From assembly GCA_022605955.1 (NCBI GenBank), contig JAKCOZ010000008.1, positions 21,577,083 through 21,641,082 of the forward strand: a stretch of DNA of 64,000 nt, written 5' to 3'. Positions 10,025 through 21,483 of this stretch are shown in pieces. The DNA comes from Rallus limicola. Its lineage: Eukaryota; Chordata; Aves; Gruiformes; Rallidae. The notes below the pieces were generated by a model. The model was not told the origin of the DNA. It saw nothing but the letters and a program-made list of their open reading frames with translations, and ran no database searches. A program made the translations under genes and the position numbers. Each line of letters starts with the position of its first letter. Position 1 is the first letter of the stretch.

Positions 10025-11441
10025 CCTCACAACCTCTCTGGCTGCTTTTCTTGAAAATCCCCCTCCCGGACCCCCGCTGTTTACTTAAAGTCTGTGATAA
10101 GTTGGCTGGGAGCAGGGCAAACGTGTTATTCGAGAGAGCTACCAACTTTGGCACCCATGGTACAGTTCTGGAAAATAATGGCCTTGGATAAGCAAATCTT
10201 TGCTTTGCGCTTCTTATGGACCTAGATGGCTCCTGAAGTTAAAGGGCCAAATTCTGCTCCAAGATTTGGTTCCCCCGCCCACTGAAGTCAAACAGGGATG
10301 TAGCTGCGAGCAGAATTTGTCTCATTGTCTTTTGAAATGTTAATATCTCCAGGACGAGTGTTGGGTTCAGCAGGCACAGCTCTTACAACCCTGTTTGCAA
10401 GTCCCCTTTGAGTGAGGCTGGGGCACTGCAAGTTTACATAGTTGCAATTGTGCTGTAAACTCGGAGAATAAGTGAACTGGAGGCAGAAAGTGCCACAAGA
10501 AATAGTTTCCAGCTGCCAATGCTCTGAAGGGTCAAGAATGTCTGTCTGTCATAACGACCAGAAGCATCCACTGGTCATTATCTCCCGTGGCAAACCAACC
10601 TGAGCTTTATTTTTGATTGGTTTTTAACCTTCCTCCAGAGTTACTTTGTGCGGGAGGGGAAGCTGGTTATTTTTGTTTATCATGGGTGAAACGTTGTGCA
10701 TTGGAGCCTTTGTTAAACGGTCGCATTGTCCAGCAATACTCTCATCCCTGTGAAAGTGTGATGCTTTTTATAGACTTTACCAATGTTTTGCTGCCATTGA
10801 TTAAAGCGTTATTTATACTAATTGTCGCCTGTAGTTTTGATGTAAGCCCTCCATATACATTTGAAATAATAAAAGGTGTAGAGAAATAGATTCTGGTTTG
10901 TACCTTGAACACACAGTCCTTACAAGGTGGGTCTCTCTTCTGCGAAAATACTGGTCCCTCCCATCATTACAGTGTTAAAAGATGAGTGACTCCGCATAGC
11001 ATCCTTCCAAATGTCCCTTTGAACAGGTTTGCTGATTACCCCAACCATAATGGTGTGACTCTAGGCCAAGCTGGAGTCTATATTTACATTTAGGCTCCAG
11101 TTAAAAGTGCCTGTCATCCATTTGCTACTGCTTTGCATTTAACAAGCCCTCCTAGAATGACTCCCGGATTTATGCATATGTGGTAGGAGGCAGGGAGCCA
11201 CACCTGAAGTCACCTCGATCCCCACACAGATGTGTGCCTTTTAGGTGAGCCCTGGAAGGAATCAATTTGGGAAGGGGAGGGGTGGGGGAGGAAGAGAGAG
11301 AGAAGGAATGGAAAGGTGAAATTGGCAGAGTAGCTTTCTCTGAGCAGTAAGCTTCACTTTTCCAGCCGATACAAATGAAAGAACATAAGAAAACACAAAC
11401 TTGGAGAGTTTAAGCTTTCACGTGATTCTCAGGCAAACACC

Positions 11442-11476
11442 TTTTTTTCTTTTTTTTTTTTTTTTTTTTTTTTTTT
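11442..11476. repeat. Poly-T tract
   Basis: An almost uninterrupted T-run with one C, followed by CCCC and a CTCTCTCT stretch. It gives a poly-lysine shadow reading frame on the minus strand, which is not a gene. Confidence 0.85.
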
Positions 11477-12394
11477 CCCCTTCTCTCTCTCCAGCATAAG
11501 CACCTCAGGCAACAGCACATACCTCTGGCCAGGACAAGTTGATTGCATTTTTTTTTGCCATAAGTGTTTGTCACTGAGGACTTGTCCTCTCCTGGAGCGT
11601 GGTCAAGGCACGAGTCCAAAAAGACAATGTCTTGCTCGGCCCGGGGAAGGAGCGTGGAGCACAGTGAGGCATGTGCCCTCTCTGCCTGGATTGCACGGAG
11701 GGGAGGGGGTGTGTTGCGTTTCTAAGCACACGTTCGCTAAGTTTAAATATCGAGACACATTTTCTGATTATACTTTCTCTCTCTCCTGTTTAATGGCTCC
11801 TCCTGTTACTCCCGATACATCAATACAGTTCTGTATATTATATCACCACTAGTCGTTAAGGTAAGAATGAAGAGGAAAGGCAGAGTCAATAGCAAACCCC
11901 ACTCACTGTACAGTACAGTAAATAGGGACCTCTCAGTGCAGAGCCACACTGCTTCCAACGGCCATGTTTGTTAGCCCTTTCCCCTGATTTTTTTTCCTTC
12001 CCCCTCACCCCCCACCCCACCCCCAAGCCTAGAGACCAAAATAATCTTGCTAGGAACAGTCATAACAGGCAGAATTTCAAAGTGCAAGGAAGATGATAAG
12101 AATAGATTTCTACAAGTCCTGACCACGTGATTTGCGAAATAATTAATTCAGCACGTCCCTTAAGAAACACGGAGTCGTCATTAATCTGCCAAGCAAAGGA
12201 CTCTATCAGACTTGAAAACTGAAGAGATCCCAAGAATATAATATACAAAGGGTGCAGTCCCTCTCTCTGCACACCTAGCTCTTGGGTAGCTGCCGGAAGA
12301 GAGACGCCCGGTACGTAAACATTTTTTACTTTTATTCCTTCTTATTTAAGCCTTAATGAACTCAGCTGTCAAACGCTTGACAAATAGGGCACGC

Positions 12395-12925
12395 TGCTTC
12401 CTGATTTCCAGCTCGGCAGCGGCCGGGAGCCGGACCGGGCGCAAGCGGTGACCTTTGCTTCCCAGGGAGCGGGGGGAAGAGGGCGAGCGCGGAGCCCCGC
12501 GGAGCCCCGCGGAGGAGGCAGGCTGACCGCCACCCGGGGCGGCGGCGCTGACCGCGACCGGCAGCGCGGGGAGGCGCGGAGCGGCGCGGAAGGAACAATG
12601 CGGCTGTCAAGGCAGCCGCTGCTCGGTCCGACCGGCGGAGAAAGGCCCTCAGCTCCTTTGCAAGAGAGGTCGTAAATTTTGCCGTGCCTCTTGACAGCGG
12701 GGTTGCGGCGGGGCCGGAGCCAGCGCCCAGCGCGCCTTCCCCCCCCGCCGCCCGCACAAAGGCCGGCCGGCCGCCCCCGGCCCCGCTCCCCCGGCCGCCC
12801 TGCCCGCTCCTGCCCCGGCCGCCGACAGTCTACGCCCGAGACCCGCCGCCCGGCGAGGGGTCGCGGAGCAGCTCGGGCGCATCCTGCCCCCGAAGCGGGC
12901 ACGCCGCCTTTTAAACCCCCGATCA
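12395..12925. promoter_or_regulatory. CpG island between HOXD4 and HOXD3 (first)
   Basis: A very GC-rich, CpG-dense block of about 500 bp sits abruptly in AT-rich surroundings. Overlapping open frames on both strands are a product of high GC and have no recognisable protein domains. In HOX clusters such islands mark promoters or Polycomb-bound elements. Which transcript, if any, starts here cannot be decided. Confidence 0.6.
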
Positions 12926-12929
12926 ATAG

Positions 12930-13772
12930 CCCGGACTAGGGGGAAAGCGGATTTGTGTTTTTATACAAAGCCACTGTCTATAAACTCCGTAGGATACGGA
13001 CAACGAGGCTGAGATTTCGCTGTGAAATCCCAGAGTCAGCTGGAAATACTTTCTGCAAACAGGATATTCTTTTTTATCCCTTGCCGGAGTAATTTCTGAA
13101 AACCCCTAGATTGTAGCTTTTTATTACTTCCGTTTCGGTGGCAGGACAGAGACAAAGTTTCCTATGTTATGAATTATACATTCAAACAATAACACATTAA
13201 TTCAATTATTCAAAGATGACAAATGTTTATGTGCTTTGGTAGTGACTAAGGAACAGATTTGCTACTTCACGAGAACTCCTACATTTTTATCAATGAAGTT
13301 TTATATTATCCTGTTGGTCCGGGAAAGAAACCAAACTCCACCAAGACACGCAGTAAAATGGACCCGAACATAAATCGCAGCCCTTTCATAAGAGCGTTTA
13401 TTCCCGCATATAGCCCGGGCTATTTTATCAGTTTGACAATTGCCGGAGTTGTTGTTATAAATCATCATAAGTAATTCCTGAAAGGGTGCGAGGCTGCTGG
13501 GGGGCGGGCGGAGACTGTAAATCTTTCTGTTTTATTGCTCTATGAACATATGCTCCGATTGAAGAACTCTTAGATCCTTTACTGGAGACAAATTCACGCA
13601 AAGCTGGAGTCCCACCAGCCAAAGGATTAACATTTCCTTAATACTTTTTCAGTCCCCTTTACGATGTCTTAATTCTGGTAGCTGTGGCGAAAGTGCTCCT
13701 TTCTTTCAGCCGTCCTCCATTTTCACATTAAATTTCGCCTCTTCTTTTTTTTCCCCCCTCTCTCTCTTTTTT

Positions 13773-13829
<57 letters not shown>

Positions 13830-14680
13830 CCCTAGTCTCTGGAAAGACACCCTAGTGCTGCGGGGCTTTTTCCAGGGGGTTCCGAGCCGCCCTCCAAAAA
13901 GGCATTTTCTTCTGAATCTTCCTCGTGTCTTTGCTCCACCGGCGCCCAACTTTTCCGTCGCACTTTTGTGTAGGAAGCGAAAGACCTCTCCGTCATCCAA
14001 AATGTCTAAACGGCGGCCGGAATTATGTTCGGCTTTGTGTGTATGTACACAAGTATGCAGAACACGCTGTGCGTGTAGGGGTTGCTGTGTGTACACACAG
14101 ACACGCGAGCGAGGGGGGCTCTGCAAAACTACCCAGATGCCGAAATATATGGCTGGCGGAAAAGGATATAAAGAACCATTACCTCTTACTTGAGGCGAGA
14201 TTTAAGTGCATCATTTCGAAGAAATATAGGATTATAAATCCGAAGCCGTACACAATAATTTACATTGAACTTATGTTTCCATCACTGGACTCCAATCTTT
14301 TTATAACTGGTTTGCAAAGTCAGGAAAAGCAATGTAATTTAGATAAATGTTACAATGCACTTACGGTTGGTATTGTAAGGTAATACGTTACTGTCACATC
14401 CCCATGCTTTGGATGGTAATGAAATCACAGCAGATGTTAGATTAGGTGTGGTGTATTTATAGCTACAGATATGTTAGAAAAATCAAACAGAGGAGCTAAT
14501 ATAATTTTTTTTTTCCTGTCGAACTGGAATTGTTGGGGAGCTTTGTGGGCACACATGACGGATATACGTCGGGCTTGCTCTATGTCTTTTCATAGACACA
14601 GAGAGGGGAGGCAGGCTCCGGGCAGATACACACACGCACAAATGTCACGAGTTTGGTGCTTTTTTTTCCCCCCAAAGCTT
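12930..14680. other. HOXD4-HOXD3 intergenic region, middle part
   Basis: No gene is recognised. The main structured item is the polypyrimidine tract at 13738-13826. Open frames here are short and lack recognisable domains. The rest is unique AT-rich sequence with scattered homeodomain-like cores. Confidence 0.6.
13738..13826. repeat. Polypyrimidine tract with CTTTT repeats
   Basis: About 89 bp of pure C/T on the plus strand include a CT dinucleotide run, four TTTTC units and a terminal T-run of about 30. The minus strand is therefore pure purine. It is a simple repeat with triplex potential. Confidence 0.85.
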
Positions 14681-14689
14681 CTGTAGCCT

Positions 14690-15250
14690 CCAGACAGGGT
14701 TAGTCCCCGCTGCCCCGCATCTTCCCGGCACGGAGAAGGAGAAAGCAAAAATTCGCGCGCACCGGTGAGCTCCAGAGCCTCTCCGCCGGTGCAGCGCTAC
14801 TGCGGAGCTGACCTCGGCGCAGACTCTCGGCTGCACCCTGTCCCAAATACCTCTTCTTTCTCCGCCGGGAATTTCTGCTCTCTGGGACCATCCCTCGGAA
14901 TTCACCTTTTCCCCAGCTCCGCCGGCCCCCGCGGGGCGCGTAAGTGCGGGCCCAGCAGCCGCGGAGAGGAGAAGTGTGGTGCGGTGCAGAGCTGTGCGGG
15001 AGGAAAACGGGTCTCGGCATCGCGGTCGGTCCGTTGGGCCTGTGCGCGGTGCGCGGAGCGCGGTGCGCGTCCCGCCCCGCGGGGCCCGGCGCAGCGGCCC
15101 CGCTGCGCGGGGGCGCGGGCGGCCGCGGGGAGCGCGCCAGCCTCGGCCCCGGCAAGCGGCTCCTGCGATCACGTGGGCGAATATTCCTGTATTTTAAGGC
15201 AGTGCCTATATTTCTGATTATAAAGGGGTTTCTCCAGCTCGTCCCCAAAA
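14690..15250 (+). promoter_or_regulatory. CpG island with TATA box: candidate distal HOXD3 promoter
   Basis: A CpG-dense block ends at about 15165. It is followed by an E-box (ATCACGTG, 15168-15175), then a TATAAA at 15219-15224 flanked by unique, ordered sequence. A start of transcription would be expected near 15250. A strong splice donor follows at 15629/15630 (ACAG|GTAAGC). Together these look like a first-exon promoter for a long HOXD3 transcript. This is an inference from signals; no transcript evidence is available. Confidence 0.45.
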
Positions 15251-15629
15251 TTCATCAATGGCCGCACGATTTAATACCAAAACAAACCAGGAGCCGGCCA
15301 ATTGCTGCCTGCGGTTCCAGGAGGCTGATGGCCAAAGGGTTGTGTGTTGATGATTTTTTTCTCTGCCTTTCTTTTTTTCCTTTTTTTTTTTTTTTTTTTT
15401 TTAAATTCCAGAAAATTCCGATTTCCACTCGCTCTCTTTTATTGGTAGTTGAGCCTGAGCCTGTTTTCGTTCTATCGGGAATTCTGGTGTATGGAAATGT
15501 CTGTAAAACCGCAAGATCAGGTTTAGGAGAGTATTGTCTGCAGACAAAGGGTGAAGGATATATTCTAAGAACTGCAAGCGCAGATCCTGAAAAGTAAGGA
15601 GCCCAAGTTTATGATAAATTGATACACAG
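15250..15629 (+). other. HOXD3: Candidate non-coding first exon of HOXD3
   Basis: The proposed exon runs from about 25 bp after the TATA box to the consensus donor ACAG|GTAAGC at 15629/15630. A T-run at about 15372-15402 lies inside it. Mammalian HOXD3 is known to have upstream untranslated exons, which supports the general layout. The 5' boundary is only an estimate and an alternative donor (AAAA|GTAAGG) lies near 15594. Confidence 0.3.
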
Positions 15630-15639
15630 GTAAGCAACT

Positions 15640-17880
15640 GCATGTCAAAATGGGACCTTTAACCACAGGGGCTGCATTATCGCCTTTGCTCAGGGACTGA
15701 AATTTGTTTGCAATCTCTGCCCATAACTGCTGCAAACGCATGGAGCGGTCTCCACCTCCTTGAATGTTTTACGCTGTATCTTGTTTTTATTATGCTCTTT
15801 AAATAAAAAGTGGTCTCCTCAGCGGCCAGGGCAAGATATTTATCCCTATCCTGTTCCAAATTTTCCGTGGTTTCAGGAAGGGAATTACAAATAAGCAAAG
15901 AAACGAGGGAAGAGACAACTTTGCTAGACGCTCCCGTTGCCAAAGTAAGATTGAGCATCACGTTAATGCGTTGCCGTGGATAGCCGGGCAGGGGGTAGCC
16001 GTGTTGATTTGTAAAGGGCAATTCAAAATAGGCTTATCGGTAATGTAGCCCCTACACAGGGTCTCTGAAATACTCCTGCCAAGTGTCTTCCCGTGCCTTT
16101 TCCCCTCGCCCGCGCATTCGTGTTCCTTAGTGGCTGTTGTTTTCCTCCCCCAGATGTTTTTAGTGTTGTTGTTACCGGTATGCTCATGCCTTCGAGTTGC
16201 ATATGCTGTTTGAAGCACGGCTTGATATTTATCTACAGAGAAGTTTCTTGCCCTGCATTTGTGCGGTTTGATCAATAAGGCTGTGGGAAGATGTCTGGGG
16301 GGGCAGGGGGGGGCGCACGACGCGGGGACGGGGGACAACACCGGTGCCGCTCTGGGCGGACTGGGGGTCTCGAAGTGGCCACACAGCCTCCCGCATACAT
16401 TTGCAGCTCAGCTCCCCCTTGGGCTGTTGCAACCAGCCCGGTTCTCCCCGGAGCGCCTCTTTCCACTGACTTGTGGCCTATCTGGAGCCCGGGTGAACTC
16501 GCGGGTTGTGTTTATTGGAGACCCCCGGGTAAAGCCCGGCTTTGTGTTGCCGAGCAGGACAGTGCGTAAGGCTGTGTCGGACCCTGCCCGCTCCGAGTCA
16601 CCCGGCAAACCCTCCGCGGGGGCCGAGGTGCCCCGCGGGACAGGGAGCTGAGGGGAAGCAGGAAAACTTGGGATGTGGTGGGGTTTCGTTTGTTTGTTTG
16701 TGGTTTCCCTCCCCCACCTCCTTTCCTTCTGTCGCACGTTGCACTGCTCGATCAGAAGTTAGAGGCAGTGAACATTTTTCTTAGCTGTATGCCTCCAAGC
16801 TGCTGGCCTGCCAAGTTAGTCAGCTGAATCCAATTACTGCAAGCAGCATTTCATTTGGCTCGATGGAAGCACTCACTTATAACTTCACCTAAAATTTCAA
16901 TAATACCTATATTGGGCCCACGCCTGAATAATTCTAAAGATTTGCCTAGGTTTAGCTCTGGCAACTTCTTTTCCGAGGTCGGCTCTACAGGAGAGGGGCT
17001 GGGAGCAGAGCACAAGCCCGGCGTGCCCGGACTCCCCTCTCAGCAGTACAAACTTTGGGGGCTATTCCTGTGGCCGCGGCAATTTCGGTATTTGGCCAAG
17101 CTCTCGCCAAATAAAGCATATCTAGAGCAAGAAGGCTATCGCTTGTGAGGCTGAGGAGCTGTTTCAGAAAGGGATGAGACGTCGATAATTAATTAGTCAC
17201 AAAATGAAAACTTACCGTGTTAATCAACAGCTGCTAACAATGACTCGGTTTGCAATATTATTATCTTTCCGCTCAGGGGCTAAGGTGCAACCCAAGTTAC
17301 GCTGCCTTCATACACCCTGTAAAGGGCTATTTCTAATGAACTATCTTTAAAAAAAATAAAGTACTTAAAGTTGACATACGCCCACGTGAATACATTATAT
17401 AAGACGTTACCAGGACAGGCCCGGGCCGAGAACCTGAGCGAGCATCATGTGTAATCATGAGGCTCTACTTCCCTAACTCCAGTTTGCCAGCATAAATTAA
17501 GGTGATTTGGAGGGGTAATGTTGCATCCTACTGAGTTTGGGTAGGGAGAGAGAAGACTTGGTAGAAAGTTGTAAGGTCTGTTGTGTTGTGAGCTATTGGA
17601 GGCGCTTCCGTTGGTTGTTCATTAAGTGGTGAGTTATTGCTATACGAGCCAAAGGTCATTTCAAAGGCTTATGGTGGCTAGATATCGTCTTCATAATGAC
17701 CTGGGCTTCTTTGTGGGGGATTTTCTGGCACTCTTAAGTTCTTACAGTCCTGAGTCGACATGTTACACAGCCAAACGCAAAACGCTCGTTTCGAGCTGCA
17801 AATATTTGCGGCGTATTTTCAGCTCTGGGGTTTCTTCGCTTATCTTTCTCTCTGTCTTAACTGAGGGGTGGGAGAGGAAG
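15640..17880. other. HOXD4-HOXD3 intergenic region or HOXD3 leader intron
   Basis: No gene is recognised. Moderate CpG enrichment occurs at about 16290-16660. At about 17170-17400 lies an AT-rich block with TAATTAATTAG, a CAGCTG E-box and a CACGTGAAT motif, which looks like enhancer-type sequence. If the leader-exon model is right, this is intron 1 of the long HOXD3 transcript. Confidence 0.5.
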
Positions 17881-17884
17881 AGAC

Positions 17885-18140
17885 CGAGACGTGCACTAGC
17901 TTCGCTCCTGCGGAGCGCTCCATGGGCCGTGAGTGCGGGCGGCGGGTGAGGTGGCTGCGACCGACGGGGGTGACGGCAGCTTCCCTGCGATGGCGTTCCC
18001 GTTCCCCCGTGCGCCACTTCTCCGCGCCTCGGGCCGGGCTGGGCGAGGCAGGCGAGGCTCCGCGGCCGGTGCGCGGGGCCCGGCGCAGCGGCTGCCGCAG
18101 GCCGCCCTGCCCGGGTCCGACCCGCAGCAGGGGTATTTTG
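17885..18140. promoter_or_regulatory. CpG island between HOXD4 and HOXD3 (third)
   Basis: A short CpG-dense block lies between AT-rich flanks. No coding domain is recognisable on either strand. It is probably a regulatory or promoter-type island; nothing in the sequence shows direction. Confidence 0.45.
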
Positions 18141-18342
18141 CTCGTTTCTTTGCTCCCCGCCTCTCTCAAAGCGCTATTAATAAAGGAAGAGATGCATCTG
18201 CCCTTTGTCTGGTAAAAGATCTGACGCGGACGGAGAGACACGGTGAGGGGCTGGCGACGAGAGGTGCATTTATTAACAAAGTCCTAAGGAAGAAAGTCCA
18301 AAACAAAGCAGTTTCCGCTGAAAGTTCTCACTTTTGTTGCAG

Positions 18343-18426
18343 GTCCGTGCCCACGGATTATCCAAAGGAACTTGAAGATCCTACCCACACAGTTAAAGTC
18401 AAAAATCAAGAAAAAACATAAGTGTG
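18343..18426 (+). other. HOXD3: Candidate non-coding second leader exon of HOXD3
   Basis: A good acceptor (pyrimidine-rich CTCACTTTTGTTGCAG ending at 18342) and a good donor (GTG|GTGAGT at 18426/18427) bracket 84 nt. That interval is distinctly less GC-rich than the islands on either side. The next plausible acceptor downstream is at 21799, directly before the HOXD3 start codon, so this exon could join to it as 5' leader. It is a splice-signal prediction only. Confidence 0.4.
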
Positions 18427-18439
18427 GTGAGTTCTTTAA

Positions 18440-19060
18440 ATTTCCTTTTCCATCCGTCTCTCGCTCCCCCACCGCGACAGGCCCTTCGCAGGGAGCGAAG
18501 CCCGGGCCCGGCCTCCGGCCCGCCGAGCGGGGAGCGCTGCTCGTCTGAGCCCGGCGCCGCAGACGCTCGGGGCGTGCAGCAGCCCTCAACGCCAAATCAG
18601 TAACAGCCCGCAGAAAGCCCCCTGAAAGCAGCCCGCGGTCAGAGGGAACCGAGCCCGGCTGGGCAGCAGCCAAAGCCTGGACCCAGCTGGGGGGGAGCGG
18701 TTGGCTCCCCGGGGGGCGGCGGGGGCCTCTGTAGCTGGTCTAAGGAGACAGACACCCCCACCCCTCCTTCTATTCGCGGCACCCCAAAAGACGAGGACAC
18801 CTCCTCACCCCTCCCTCGGCTCAGGCTCGGCCCCAGCGGTGGGTGCTCAGCCGCCAGCCCGGGGCAGAGGTTTGCCATCGGCCGGCTCCTCTGCCCGCGG
18901 CCCGGCACGGCGGCCGGGTCCTGCTACGGCTCCAGCGCTTTCCTTATATACGGGGCTGCCCCGGGCCGGCGGCCGGGAAACGTGCCGAGCGGGGGATTCT
19001 TTTGCCGGACTCCCTCCTACGCGCCGGCTGCTTTGCACTTCTGAAAGTGCCGGGGCTTGG
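18440..19060. promoter_or_regulatory. CpG island between HOXD4 and HOXD3 (fourth)
   Basis: About 600 bp of CpG-dense DNA follow the candidate leader exon. Open frames on both strands lack domains and overlap one another. It is likely an unmethylated promoter or Polycomb-type island of the HOXD3 5' region. Confidence 0.5.
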
Positions 19061-19064
19061 GAAG

Positions 19065-21480
19065 TGTTTTCCTTTTCATTCCTGGCCGGAGCGTTTACTG
19101 CCACGGCGCTAGCAGTCATAAATTTTGTTACAAACCGCAATGACAGGTGCATTGATATGCACCCTGAGAGCTCCGGCTGCTTTAATAACCGCTCCGCTGG
19201 CCGCTCTCACCGCCTCTTATTTATTCGGTATCATATTAGATATTGATCCTAAGCAGAATTAAGTGTAGTGGAAGTTTTAGTAGAGAACTGCTTAATATGA
19301 AAATGTCGGGGGGGGGGGGGGGGGGGGGGGAAGCGGCTGGCCGTGCCGGGCCTGTTGTCAGCGTGGGCCGGCTGCGCTCCGCGCACACGCGCGGGGTGGA
19401 TCCGTGGGGTCCCGGCTGCTCCCCAGATAGAGCCGGGAGGGGGTCGGTAACCTCCAAAGGCGCTGGAACCATTGGCTGAACAAAGACCCCCATTATGGTG
19501 CGCAACGCCTAACAGTTCAGATGAGGTTAACCTTTCTGGAGAGGAGGAAGGGAAATCTGAAACACAGACATGGATACTTTGCTGTTTCCTACCGTCGGTG
19601 CCTCCGAGCCCACCTCCTACAGCTCGGCCTCACCATTTGGATGTCACTTACTATTTTTTTTTTTTTTCCTTTCTTTCTTTCCTTTAAAATTTTTCCTGGA
19701 GGCTGTTTCTGGCCAAACCACCAAGTGTTGAGGCCCTGTTTGGTGTTACCCTATAAAAACATCACCCCGGGCCTTGCACTCGTGGAAAATCAAAACCTGG
19801 AAAGGTCTCTCTCCTTCTCTCCCTCTCTCTCTTTTTAAGATCTAAAGATGAGCCACCAAACAGTTGAGCATTGTCCATGTGATTTATGGCCCATAGCCTC
19901 CTTTTTAGGTTCAAGCAGAGTTCACAAGCAGTTGGTATTTCAGAAAAGAAATAAGGCTTTTAACAGCTTAACAGCAATATTCTTTCTTAAGATTCTGCGT
20001 ATTCTTTTGGGAACTATATTTTACAAGGCACATAAAAGCCTACGCTTAAGGCGCTGTTCTGCTAACAAAAGTCCTCAGTCCAGACCTCTCCCGAAAACGT
20101 AGATGATAGAATTGGAAAACGAGCGACAGTTATTTCGCACAAAAATACATTCAGGACTCGTCAAGATTGTCACAGCGTCCTCAAACCCATCTGATCCGCC
20201 ACCGTCCTTTTCCAGAGGCGTTTTTAAACCAAAATTTCCTAGCAGAGGAAAACAGATCTTTTCCCATTTCCACCAGCTTCGCAGATCATCCCGTGCTTTT
20301 GTTCGGGGAAGAAAAGGACGGCGGCAGTTTGTGACGGGAGATAAACGGCCGAGAGCGGCCGCGGATCGCCTCTCGCTGAGGTTATTCTGGGTTACACGGA
20401 CATCTCTCCCGGTGAATTTTAGAGAACAGATCAGCAGTAGCTGGCCGTACCAATTGCTACAAGAGAAACAGCAATGCTCCGGTAGTATTGCCAAAGTATA
20501 GTTTGGAGAATGATGATTATCGGACACTGTTCAAAAATTTGTAGCTACTCCTCTCTGGTATGTTAATAGGCTTAAACCCTGAAGAAATATAACGAACTCT
20601 TCAGATACGTTGAGTCACAGACTTCTATTCCCAGGTTAAGTATGTGCTAATTTAGCAAATTACTAAAAAATATCTGAGGAAAGCTCTCTCCAACAAGAAA
20701 AGTAAGAACAGGGGGTGTTAAAAAGCCGCAACAAAATTGCAGGCGAATTTCTATCTTGCAACAAGCCCAGAGAAGTTTCGGGAGCAGCAAGGGGAAAGGT
20801 AATACCACTCTGCCCCAAAACATCTGCCCTAAGGGGTCCGAGAGCTTCGGTCTGAGCGGCCTAATCGGGGGCCGGGGTGGGCAGAGCCCAAAATTTGCAG
20901 ACTGGAAAAAGAAGCCAACCCCCCTAAAAAAAATGTTCTCCGATGCCTCAGGTTCTTTCTCCTGGCGACAAATAAAAGGGGCAAGAAATGTTGGGTGAGG
21001 GAATTTAATTCATGGCAGAATTAAAATAGGGGAGCTGACCTGCGACTTCCTTTATAGTGCAAAGTGAAGAGAGTGAATGGTGCCGGTTACACTTTAACTC
21101 CGGAGGAATCCGCGGGAAAGAAGGAGGCCGGTTTACAAAGGGGATGGGATCTTTCTGCCTCTGCCCGGCCGCAGCCCGGGCTCCATCCATCATGTCAGCT
21201 GCGCGCGGCCGTGCGCACGCGCGACGGGCGGGGGGCGTGAGGGGCTCTGCGCCGAGTTGAGCGGCGGGGTCCTCGGGGACACCACCCGTTGCGGCCTCGC
21301 CTTGCTCACCGAGCATCCCCCAAAATGCCTCAAGAAGTGGCCTCTAGGAAGCCCGGCCGATGTGTCCCCGTTCCCCCCAGCACCGTCGCTCTGGGGTGGA
21401 TCCTTGCCTGCTGTCCCCCGGCCCTTCCCTAGCGTGCCCTACTCTCTGTGCCCTGATATGCTTCGGCTCCTGCTCGGTGT
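19065..21480. other. HOXD3 5' flank
   Basis: No gene is recognised. The flank has a run of 23 G at 19308-19330, a pyrimidine tract near 19655-19685, and moderately GC-rich sequence from about 21100 leading into the minisatellite. The remainder is unique sequence. Confidence 0.6.
19308..19330 (+). repeat. Run of 23 guanines
   Basis: An uninterrupted G-run on the plus strand follows ATGTC. It is strongly G-quadruplex-prone and the exact length may be affected by assembly error. Confidence 0.85.
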
Positions 21481-21483
21481 CTC

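Larger units (their letters stand above)
7945..12390. other. HOXD4-HOXD3 intergenic region, proximal part
   Basis: No gene is recognised. The region contains a DR5-like nuclear-receptor element at 9701-9717, purine-rich simple tracts at 9955-10024, a short hairpin at 10551-10581, an AT-rich conserved-looking stretch at about 10590-10890, and a T-run at 11442-11476. CACGTGAT E-boxes occur at 11419-11426 and 12124-12131. In other vertebrates this side of HOXD4 holds a retinoid-dependent neural enhancer. Confidence 0.55.

Noticed and set aside
14944..15597. A 217-residue open frame over the second CpG island
   Set aside because: It has no domains, contains a poly-phenylalanine stretch from the T-run, and overlaps other frames on both strands.
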